The position numbers were made by a program, and so were the translations under genes. This document shows positions 47,781 to 53,747 of a stretch of 53,747 nt of DNA, piece after piece (positions within the stretch are counted from its first letter, which is position 1; every line of letters starts with the position of its first letter). Below the pieces are notes generated by a model. The model was not told where the DNA came from. It saw nothing but the letters and a program-made list of their open reading frames with translations, and ran no database searches. Source of the stretch: a virus. The stretch spans positions 1 to 53,747 of IMG/VR virus record IMGVR_UViG_3300033159_000001; one strand, 5' to 3'.

Positions 47781-48262
47781 GCTGCCCACTCCATGAGTTG
47801 AGTGTCATACCCGAGCATCAGCGGATGCTTCGGGTCACCTCCCTTTGTGAAGCCGAATATCTTCACTGGCTTGCCGGCGCCGAGAATGCGATGCGCCAGC
47901 GTGTCGAGATGTGGCCGCAGCGCCGCGGGCAACTTCGTGCGATCTCCCCAGCACGGGACAAGCAGGTCCGCGTCCGCGATGATCTGGCCAAGATGCATGT
48001 CGTTGAATGGGCCGACCGGATCGAGAACTCGCGAGAGCTCGCGAACGTCGCGCGCACGGTATGCGAACGGGTTGCCGGCGACGTACTTGCGCGCGCCGAG
48101 CAAACGCCCGAAGCCGCGCCACTTCATGTCGGTCTGGTCCGGGATGATCGAATCCGCCCACGACGGATTAACGCCAAAGAACGCGACCACGATTCCGACA
48201 AGCTGCAACTCGCGCTCGAGGCGGTACCGGTATGTGCCACATTCGCTGATGATCGCGGTCAT
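47777..48262 (-). CDS. DUF1643 protein
   Basis: 161 residues. Family pattern: YRYRLER, then FFGVNPSWAD, DMKWRGFGRLLGARKYVAGNPFAYRARD and 'FGFTKGGDPKHPLML' near the end. It overlaps the reverse transcriptase stop by four bases, so the two genes are translationally linked. Biochemical function unknown. Confidence 0.8.
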   Translation of the reverse strand: MTAIISECGTYRYRLERELQLVGIVVAFFGVNPSWADSIIPDQTDMKWRGFGRLLGARKYVAGNPFAYRARDVRELSRVLDPVGPFNDMHLGQIIADADLLVPCWGDRTKLPAALRPHLDTLAHRILGAGKPVKIFGFTKGGDPKHPLMLGYDTQLMEWAA

Positions 48263-49584
48263 TGTTTGACCTTCGTGCGGTATGTCTGCGTGAACGTCCT
48301 GTTGACGACGTGTCCTCGGTACCGAACGACGTTCGCGATTCGAGCGCGATCGTGATGGCTCGCCGGCGCCTGACCGAGCAAGCCGAAATAGCTGTTAGCG
48401 ACAGGCAGGAAGTCTCCTTCATTGACCTGCGCCACGCGGCGAATTGCTTCGTTCACAGTGCGGCGGCGCGTCGTGCGGGACCATGGCTTGATCACGTGGC
48501 CGACGAAGTCCACGCCGCGCGCGATCGGCTGAAGCACGGTTTTCTTCGGATTGAGCCGAACACCGAGGCGCGCCGGCAGGAAAGCGTCGACCTCGGCCAG
48601 CACCGCGTTTAGCCAGTCGGCAGACGGGTGCAGGAACAGGAAATCGTCCACATAGCGCACGTAGTAACGCGCGCCGAGCTGGTGTTTTGAGCGCTGGTCG
48701 AGCACGTCGAGATAGACGTTGGCGAAGAACTGTGACGACAGGTTGCCGATCGGCAGGCCGAGATGATCCGGCTGGCTAGTCAGGCGCTTGTGCGGCGGCA
48801 CACGATCAATCAGCACCGGGTCGCCGCGGAACTCGAAGTTGGTTCGCGGATCGTGCATAAGCACGGTGTCGGTCAGATTCATCCACCACGCTTCATTGAT
48901 CTTGCGAGCGAGCAGCTCGCGCAGCTTCAGTTTGTCGATGCTGACGAAGAAATTCGCAATGTCGCACTTCAGGTAGTAAGCCGGCCGAGACCAGTTCTGC
49001 GTAATGCTCCGGATCATCGCCTCGAGCTGCTCTGCGGCATAGAGCGTGCCGCGACCAGGAATGCATGCGCAACTATTGGCGATGAAAGAGTTTTCGAAGC
49101 GCGCCGCGATGCGGTTGTAAAGCAGGTGGTGAACGACGCGATCGCGAAAGTCCGCCGCCCACACTTCGCGCGCCTTCGGACGTGTCACGACGAAACAGAT
49201 CGAGCGGCCCGGCTGATACGAGCCGTCGATCAGTTCGTCATGCAGCTGCGACAGGTTACGTTCGAGGTTCTGTTCGAATTCGAGTGCGTTTCGCGTGTTT
49301 CGCTTTGTGCGACGGCAGTCGAAGTACGCGAGAACGAGCTCTTCGAACGTGAGAGCCTCGCTTCCAGCATCGTAATAATCTGCGGACCGCGCGAACCCGG
49401 CCTTTGTTGTTCTTGTTGTTCGCATTCTGGTTGCCATTTGTGAAATTCTGGTACCAAGCGTTGTTGGCCGAGTACTGCGTTCATTCGCACTATCTACGTC
49501 GCCAGGCCGAAGGCTATCGCCGATCGACGAGGAAACTGCACCAGACCGATCCCGGTTACTCCCGGTGGTATCTGTGATGTGCAT
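48259..49584 (-). CDS. DGR reverse transcriptase
   Basis: 441 residues if it starts at ATG 49584-49582 (AAGGA seven bases upstream); ATG 49629 is an alternative. The RT core starts near residue 77 (TFEELVLAYFDCRRTKRN, then GRSICFVVTRPKAREVWAADFRDRVVHHLL). It has 'YLKCDIANFFVSID', LPIGNLSSQFFANVYLD (the DGR-type G-x-x-x-SQ motif, about 277) and YVRYVDDFLF with catalytic YVDD (about 311). No ATG, GTG or TTG exists in frame between the template repeat and the conserved core, so translation must begin in or upstream of the template. It copies template RNA with adenine infidelity. Confidence 0.93.
   Translation of the reverse strand: MHITDTTGSNRDRSGAVSSSIGDSLRPGDVDSANERSTRPTTLGTRISQMATRMRTTRTTKAGFARSADYYDAGSEALTFEELVLAYFDCRRTKRNTRNALEFEQNLERNLSQLHDELIDGSYQPGRSICFVVTRPKAREVWAADFRDRVVHHLLYNRIAARFENSFIANSCACIPGRGTLYAAEQLEAMIRSITQNWSRPAYYLKCDIANFFVSIDKLKLRELLARKINEAWWMNLTDTVLMHDPRTNFEFRGDPVLIDRVPPHKRLTSQPDHLGLPIGNLSSQFFANVYLDVLDQRSKHQLGARYYVRYVDDFLFLHPSADWLNAVLAEVDAFLPARLGVRLNPKKTVLQPIARGVDFVGHVIKPWSRTTRRRTVNEAIRRVAQVNEGDFLPVANSYFGLLGQAPASHHDRARIANVVRYRGHVVNRTFTQTYRTKVKQ
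49379..49480 (-). repeat. DGR template repeat (TR)
   Basis: 102 bases, non-mutated donor for the three variable repeats. In the target frame it reads TQYSANNAWYQNFTNG..., rich in AAC/AAT codons that can become most other residues by adenine changes. It lies within the reverse transcriptase frame, directly upstream of its conserved core and about 150 bases after avd. Confidence 0.96.
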
Positions 49585-49634
49585 GTCGGTATCCTTGTGA
49601 GATAGCGGTGCGACCAGATTAAATCGCATAGACC

Positions 49635-50006
49635 TCACCGCCTTGACGATGAAGTAACGAGCGACGATGCGGATTGCTTCTTCCATCCACCGGCCTGTTT
49701 GCCCACTTGTTCGGTTAGCGCGATCGCGGCCGCGTATTGCTTGGTCGCGATGAACCGCATGTCTCTGGACAACCTGAGCAGAAGATTGACCACTTCAAGA
49801 CGCTCGAGCAGATCGTTCAGATGCGGTACCTTGTCCATTGCCGCATTGGCGCGAAAGATCAGCGTTACGATCTTCAGCGTCTCCGCTCGAATCTCTCCGC
49901 CGAGCGATTGCTTGAAATCGCGCGGCATATGGCGAGTCGATTCCGTGACCTCTCGGAAGAGGTCGTACGCGACCTTGTAAATGGGCAGGGCGGTGGTAAT
50001 GGCCAT
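49635..50006 (-). CDS. avd: DGR accessory variability determinant
   Basis: 123 residues (Bordetella phage Avd 128). The four-helix-bundle pattern of Avd/S23-type proteins is visible: LPIYKVAYDLFREVTEST, 'PRDFKQSLGGEIRAETLKIV', 'LNDLLERLEVVNLLLRLSRD' and ATKQYAAAIALTEQVGKQAGGW. It forms a basic pentamer that binds template RNA and the reverse transcriptase. Its placement between target and TR is standard for DGRs. Confidence 0.9.
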   Translation of the reverse strand: MAITTALPIYKVAYDLFREVTESTRHMPRDFKQSLGGEIRAETLKIVTLIFRANAAMDKVPHLNDLLERLEVVNLLLRLSRDMRFIATKQYAAAIALTEQVGKQAGGWKKQSASSLVTSSSRR

Positions 50007-50022
50007 GGTTAATTTTTAAATT

Positions 50023-50610
50023 TCAAAAGTCCAATCTGCGGACCGCGCGAACCCGGCCTTTGTCGCTCTTGCCGCCCGCATCCTGGGTGCCACTCGTGAA
50101 ATACTGGCACCAAGCGTCGCCGGCCGAGTACTGCGTAGACGTCCAGTGCCACTCTCGGATGAACAGGTCAGGAACGTTCGCGTAAAGCACCGCGCTTTCT
50201 CGCTTCGAGGGTACGTAATAGTCACGGTGACATTCGAACTCCACCTCGCTGCACTTGCGAGCTGCAGGATGATCGCCGGTGGCAATCAGTGCCTGCGTGT
50301 TTGCGTATCCGTCGAACTCGTCCTTGGCGCCCGGCACGTCAACGCCGTAGCCTCCCCACTCCACGTCGCCGAAGGCGCCGATCGTGTCGGGGGAGATGAT
50401 CAACCAGTACGGCCGGCCATCGGCATGCCGCGCGAGGCCACCATTGAACCCGCCTTGGCCGGGCCAAACTTCACCGATACGCGGAACGCTGCGCACAGCT
50501 TCTTCGGTACGGCCCATGACCTTGTCGAGCCATGCGTTGATGGCAACATCCTTGGGCACGCTCAGCTTGCCGCCGTGGAACGGAACTTCGATTTCGCTTG
50601 TGTTGCTCAT
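50023..50610 (-). CDS. DGR target protein 2
   Basis: 195 residues from ATG 50610-50608 with GGAG upstream. The C-terminal DUF1566/lectin-like domain has 'YANTQALIATGDHPAARKC', YYVPSKRESAVLYANV and the variable end REWHWTSTQYSAGDAWCQYF...KGRVRAVRRLDF. An N-terminal 50-residue helix (NAWLDKVMGRTEEAV) distinguishes it from target 1. No export signal. It lies directly upstream of avd. Confidence 0.92.
   Translation of the reverse strand: MSNTSEIEVPFHGGKLSVPKDVAINAWLDKVMGRTEEAVRSVPRIGEVWPGQGGFNGGLARHADGRPYWLIISPDTIGAFGDVEWGGYGVDVPGAKDEFDGYANTQALIATGDHPAARKCSEVEFECHRDYYVPSKRESAVLYANVPDLFIREWHWTSTQYSAGDAWCQYFTSGTQDAGGKSDKGRVRAVRRLDF
50035..50136 (-). repeat. DGR variable repeat 2 (VR2)
   Basis: 102 bases aligned without gaps to the template: 15 differences, all at template adenines. 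Its 3' junction (AATCTGCGG on the plus strand) matches the template slightly further than VR1 and VR3 do. Confidence 0.95.
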
Positions 50611-50672
50611 TGATGCTTTCTCCAATGGTTCGATGCGATCGGTCGTGATGCGCCTTCGAAATGATTGAATTT

Positions 50673-51293
50673 CTAAATTTTGACTCTGCGGACCGCGCGA
50701 AGCCGGCCTTTGCCGTCCTTGCCGTCCGCACCCTGGTAGCCATCTGCGAAACCCTGGTACCAAGCGCTGAGGGCCGAGTACTGCGTGCTTGTCCAATACC
50801 ACTCGTCGGCGAAGGACTCTGCGCCGCCTTCACGGAACAGTTCGACGGGCGTCTGGCCCGGCAGGTGGATCGAATACGGATAGCCGACCGGCAGACTGCT
50901 CGGGTTGTCGCCGCTGCGGTAGACGTAGTTCTCTTCGGTGGTCGGCTTGAAGCCGCGGTAGAGCAGCTCGACCTGATCGCGCGCGCCGATGTGCCAGTCG
51001 TCGAAACCGCCGATACGCAGCTCGAGCACCTGTTGTGCGATCTCGCTGCCGGCCTCGGCCATCGCCTTGGTATTGGCGAGTCCGTCGAAGAAACTGTCGG
51101 CTCCCTCGATCAGCTTGTAATCGGGATGCCAGATGACCGGACCGAGATCGCCTTCGTTCTTCGGCGCGACGACTTGTGCGAACACGTCACCGTTGAAGGT
51201 GATGATGCCGGCGAAGTAACCGCCTTCCCACGGCGTGCCGAAAACGGTCGGAACTTCCTGCTTTGCCAGTGGCAGATTTGAGATTGCGTTCAT
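50673..51293 (-). CDS. DGR target protein 3
   Basis: 206 residues from ATG 51293-51291 with TGGAG upstream. 'ANTKAMAEAGSEIAQQVLEL' and 'HIGARDQVELLYRGFKP' correspond to the DUF1566 body; the variable end is DEWYWTSTQYSALSAWYQGF...KGRLRAVRRVKI. It contains an inserted loop (about 130-165) relative to target 1. No signal peptide. It is the first gene of the DGR cassette proper. Confidence 0.92.
   Translation of the reverse strand: MNAISNLPLAKQEVPTVFGTPWEGGYFAGIITFNGDVFAQVVAPKNEGDLGPVIWHPDYKLIEGADSFFDGLANTKAMAEAGSEIAQQVLELRIGGFDDWHIGARDQVELLYRGFKPTTEENYVYRSGDNPSSLPVGYPYSIHLPGQTPVELFREGGAESFADEWYWTSTQYSALSAWYQGFADGYQGADGKDGKGRLRAVRRVKI
50685..50786 (-). repeat. DGR variable repeat 3 (VR3)
   Basis: 102 bases aligned to the template: 17 differences, 16 at template adenines. 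The exception is position 50702 (g versus template c) in the constant 3' part, which changes Val to Leu. Confidence 0.95.
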
Positions 51294-51363
51294 AGATGCT
51301 CCAGAATGATTTCGAAAAAGAGCGGCCGGGACAGCGCCGCTTTCAACACACGCCACGCGGGGG

Positions 51364-51552
51364 TCAGCGTGACGTCCCACCCAGTTGCGCGTCGAGCGCG
51401 CGAATCCTCTTCACAACACGTTCGGGCAACGCAAGCGCCTGACCGCCATGCAAGGCAGCGAAAGCGGGCCGCAGAATTTCGCGATCGCTCGGCGGAATGT
51501 CGGCGTGTTCCAGCCGGGCCAGTGCGCGGAAAATAGGTTCGTCGGTCGTCAT
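51364..51552 (-). CDS. Hypothetical small protein
   Basis: 62 residues from ATG 51552-51550 with GAGG upstream. Helical (MTTDEPIFRALARLEHAD...) with a basic C-terminus. Overlaps the upstream gene by four bases. Function unknown. Confidence 0.55.
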   Translation of the reverse strand: MTTDEPIFRALARLEHADIPPSDREILRPAFAALHGGQALALPERVVKRIRALDAQLGGTSR

Positions 51553-51932
51553 GCTGCGACCTCGACGGGCCGTGACCTTTCTAGCCACGCTTCCCACATC
51601 TTTTCCATCAGGGACGTGGAGTCGGTCGATCCCTTGGACTCCGGACGATTCTTGAACCACGCTTCGAAACGTTGGCGTTCGTCGTACTGGTCGATGCGCT
51701 GCTGAAGCACGTCGTGCTTTTCCTTCCAGTCATCCGCGCGCCTGATCGCGTCTGCCAGAGAATTGCGGAGTTCCTCCAACTGTCTGAAGGCGGCATTCGC
51801 CTCATCGCGCGTCGTCTCGTGCGCTTTCACTTCCTTGTCGTGCGTTAGCTGCAGGACCGTCGACTTATCGGCGAGCGTCAAGAACTTCTTCTGCAATTCA
51901 TCGCGCTCACGCGTCACGGCCTGCAGTTGCAA
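51549..51932 (-). CDS. Coiled-coil early protein
   Basis: 127 residues if begun at TTG 51932; a GTG five codons later is possible. Residues about 5-85 are a continuous charged coiled coil (RERDELQKKFLTLADKS...). The end (RFEAWFKNRPESKG...MEKMWEAWLER) is a motif common in accessory phage proteins. Function unknown. Confidence 0.6.
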   Translation of the reverse strand: MQLQAVTRERDELQKKFLTLADKSTVLQLTHDKEVKAHETTRDEANAAFRQLEELRNSLADAIRRADDWKEKHDVLQQRIDQYDERQRFEAWFKNRPESKGSTDSTSLMEKMWEAWLERSRPVEVAA

Positions 51933-51947
51933 AGCGAGATCGAGAGA

Positions 51948-52283
51948 CTATTCGACGGCGCTAACGTCGGAGTCGGTCACTTCCGGTTTTTCAACCACCG
52001 GTGAGGCCGATTTCGGGGCCGCCACGGCGCCCGCCGCGAGAGTCGAAGGGCGCATGTCCACGCCATCTTGAGAAACCTGCGGCGCGTCCTTTCGCGTGAG
52101 CCAATAGACGTACTCCGTGTGCCGCGCGCCGGTGCCTTCCAGCTTCCGCTCGAGAATGCCGCTGCTGACCATCGCGTTGAGCTCGCGAGAAACCGACAGC
52201 CGGTCCATGCACAGCTTGTCGGCGATCGTCCTAGCTGTGGACTGCATGACGGTGCCGAGGTACTTCTCAATTTCTGCTCTCAC
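51948..52283 (-). CDS. Winged-helix DNA-binding protein
   Basis: 111 residues from GTG 52283-52281 behind GGAGG. N-terminal winged helix: STARTIADKLCMDRLSVSRE, LNAMVSSGILERKLEG and a wing TEYVYWL. The tail is Ala/Pro/Val-rich. Probably a regulator or replication-linked binding protein. Confidence 0.65.
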   Translation of the reverse strand: MRAEIEKYLGTVMQSTARTIADKLCMDRLSVSRELNAMVSSGILERKLEGTGARHTEYVYWLTRKDAPQVSQDGVDMRPSTLAAGAVAAPKSASPVVEKPEVTDSDVSAVE

Positions 52284-52744
52284 GCTGCCTCCGTGGGTGC
52301 GCCGATGACGGTAAAGCCAGCGGCTACGTAAGTCCTGATTGCGAACGACGTCATGTGCGGCGCCCATATGATCTCGATCGACGAGTTTGGCGCGGTATCG
52401 GATGCCGGCGCCGCACGGCCCATCAGGTTGAACACGCCCCGACCTTGGTATCCGCCTTGGCGAAACACAAACTTTCCAGTGCCGGGCCAAAAGTCGACCA
52501 CGCCTAGTTCCGTCCTGACAATGAGATGGGCTGCGCCGTTCTTTTCTTCAAACTGATATCCGCGCTCGCGCAACAGAAGGTTCGAGCTTTCACGGTTTGC
52601 TGCGCGTCGAGATTTGCTGCTTTCTCTGTCGGCGTCTTCGCTGCATCCCGAACAGCACTGCGGAAATCCAACGGCCTCGCCAAGGTATTCGCCGCACTGC
52701 TCGCAAGATGACCCGTCGAGCATCGATTCAGCGATTTCACCCAT
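52280..52744 (-). CDS. Zinc-ribbon protein
   Basis: 154 residues from ATG 52744-52742 with GAGGA upstream; a GTG at 52795 is an alternative. It begins MGEIAESMLDGSSCEQCGEYL, with a second pair FPQCCSGC, a pattern common in early phage proteins. The second half (about 60-154) is a separate alpha/beta domain (VRTELGVVDFWPGTGKFVFR). Function unknown. Confidence 0.65.
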   Translation of the reverse strand: MGEIAESMLDGSSCEQCGEYLGEAVGFPQCCSGCSEDADRESSKSRRAANRESSNLLLRERGYQFEEKNGAAHLIVRTELGVVDFWPGTGKFVFRQGGYQGRGVFNLMGRAAPASDTAPNSSIEIIWAPHMTSFAIRTYVAAGFTVIGAPTEAA

Positions 52745-52838
52745 GACATTCCTCAAAAGGGTGGGGTACTTGCATGCCGCGAAACGGAGATTCACGCCTC
52801 AATCGGCTTCATCCGGATCGTGGGCTTTCCCCCGTTGA

Positions 52839-53426
52839 TCAGGCGACCAGTTCCGGTTGTTTCTTGCGGCCGCGCTGAGCTTTCAACTGGTCATCGACCT
52901 CGTTCGCGCCGGTACCGGTGTCAGGTTTTTCTTCGTCACCGTCTCCGCCTTCAGGATCGACAGTCACGAAGACTTCCTGATTGAGCTTTCCGGCGATCTT
53001 CTCGATGTCGCCGTTGCTGGGATGACAGCGGACCTGAAACGAAAAGACCACGGTGCCGCCTTGCTTCGGCTCAATGACGAACCTGCGCACCTTGGCATCG
53101 CCAAAAACGGCGTCTCCCTTTCCGCTGGCGCCGATGTGCACGGTCACCGAGGCGTTCTCGTAGACCTCGTCCCATTTGATCGGTCCCATCTTCGGATTCT
53201 TGACGACAGTCATGTGGTCGGCGTCGGGATTTACTTCCTGTTGCGGCGAGTCCTCTTTCTCGTATAGCGAGGACTTCAGCGTCGGCGAGAACATCGCGAG
53301 CGCCTGATTGCTGGCGGTGTATCGGAAGTCGATGTCCATAGCATTGACGTCCTGATTGCCATGTTTTTCCTGTCCGACGTTGATGTGAGTGATCTTGGTG
53401 AGCTGCCGTTCGTACTCAAATGCCAT
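52839..53426 (-). CDS. Hypothetical recombination-operon protein
   Basis: 195 residues, GGAGAG before ATG 53426-53424. Beta-rich body (about 1-150), then an acidic Gly/Asp/Glu linker and a basic end (AQRGRKKQPELVA). It follows directly after the exonuclease in the operon. Size, beta content and acidic tail would fit a single-strand-binding-type protein, but I do not recognise the family. Confidence 0.6.
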   Translation of the reverse strand: MAFEYERQLTKITHINVGQEKHGNQDVNAMDIDFRYTASNQALAMFSPTLKSSLYEKEDSPQQEVNPDADHMTVVKNPKMGPIKWDEVYENASVTVHIGASGKGDAVFGDAKVRRFVIEPKQGGTVVFSFQVRCHPSNGDIEKIAGKLNQEVFVTVDPEGGDGDEEKPDTGTGANEVDDQLKAQRGRKKQPELVA

Positions 53427-53450
53427 GGTGTCTCTCCTGGGGGGAAAAGG

Positions 53451-53747
53451 TCAGAACGCGGTTGCCAGACGTTCGTTGGCCGCCTCGAGGTTCATGTCGA
53501 GCAGCCACGAAAGAACGACGCTCTCGTGCACACGGTAGTTCGTCGCGAGAGTCGCGATGATCTCGTCGTCGGTGGGGCGCTTCGGTGCGGCGGCGCGACC
53601 AGTCCGGGCGGGTGTCTTGACAGGCTGCGCGGCGGCCACGGCAGGCGTGCTGGCGGCCGCAGTCGGCGCGAAGCTGGCTTCCTGAGATGCGGTCTGTTCG
53701 GCGGCGCACGCCTGCGCCTGACGAGTCTGTTCGAGTCGTTCTTCCTC
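53451..53747 (-). CDS. YqaJ-family exonuclease, C-terminal part (continues at the left end)
   Basis: The last 98 codons of the exonuclease, ending TGA 53453-53451. Most of it (53495-53747) duplicates the left end of the window, and the other 44 bases complete the gene. The sequence is Ala/Pro-rich, then a helical end (DEIIATLATNYRVHESVVLSWLLDM). Confidence 0.88.
   Translation of the reverse strand, partial: EEERLEQTRQAQACAAEQTASQEASFAPTAAASTPAVAAAQPVKTPARTGRAAAPKRPTDDEIIATLATNYRVHESVVLSWLLDMNLEAANERLATAF
53495..53747. repeat. Right copy of the 253-base end repeat
   Basis: Same as 1-253 except a at 53622 (c at 128). It shows that the molecule is circular, circularly permuted or terminally redundant. 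Confidence 0.95.

Noticed and set aside
4532-50786. Simple gene duplication as explanation for the similar 3' ends of three genes
   Set aside because: Ordinary divergence would spread changes over all bases; 49 of 50 changes are at template adenines.
52745-52838. Short leftward peptide ending KPTIRMKPIEA
   Set aside because: The reading is suggestive, but there is no ATG, GTG or TTG start in the gap between genes.

Overview
This window is the essentially complete genome of a temperate, short-tailed (P22-like podovirus) phage. It is GC-rich, and gene content and codon use suggest a Burkholderia/Paraburkholderia-type host; the host is an inference. The first 253 bases recur at the right end (53495-53747) with one mismatch, so the sequence is a circular or terminally redundant molecule of about 53.49 kb, cut open inside an exonuclease gene.

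Layout. (1) A leftward early operon, analogous to lambda pL, starts at a promoter near 5343-5370. It reads through a first diversity-generating retroelement (DGR) target gene, a run of small genes, an ERF annealing protein and a YqaJ exonuclease. It then crosses the sequence ends and continues leftward through regulatory genes, a DGR cassette (two more targets, Avd, template repeat, reverse transcriptase), DUF1643, HNH and ASCH genes, ending with excisionase and integrase (43139). (2) An immunity region at 5384-7197 holds a repressor operon with a lipoprotein at its end, and a divergent Cro-like gene. (3) A rightward early operon (7198-14387) holds an O-like protein with an iteron-type origin, DnaB helicase, a RuvC-like resolvase, NinB, a Tad2-like protein, small Cys-rich proteins and a presumed late regulator. 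A pR'-like promoter and a terminator follow. (4) The rightward late operon (14616-42633) holds small and large terminase, portal, scaffold, coat, a GroES homologue, P22-type tail accessory proteins, three ejection proteins, a PurD-like ATP-grasp protein, a lysis region with endolysin and lipase, a tailspike and a second fibre-like protein.

The outstanding system is the DGR. One 102-base template repeat (49379-49480) matches three variable repeats at the 3' ends of three genes (4532-4633, 50035-50136, 50685-50786). I count 50 differences between template and variable repeats, and 49 fall on adenines of the template sense strand, the signature of adenine-directed mutagenic retrohoming. Two points stand out. 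The template lies inside the only usable reading frame of the reverse transcriptase. The targets sit in the early leftward operon with the recombination genes, not among the virion genes.

Other unusual cargo: a co-chaperonin next to the coat gene, a 2-oxoglutarate oxygenase plus cupin pair in the tail region, a class-3-type lipase in the lysis region, a PurD-like enzyme, and a protein with a Thoeris anti-defence 2-like domain.
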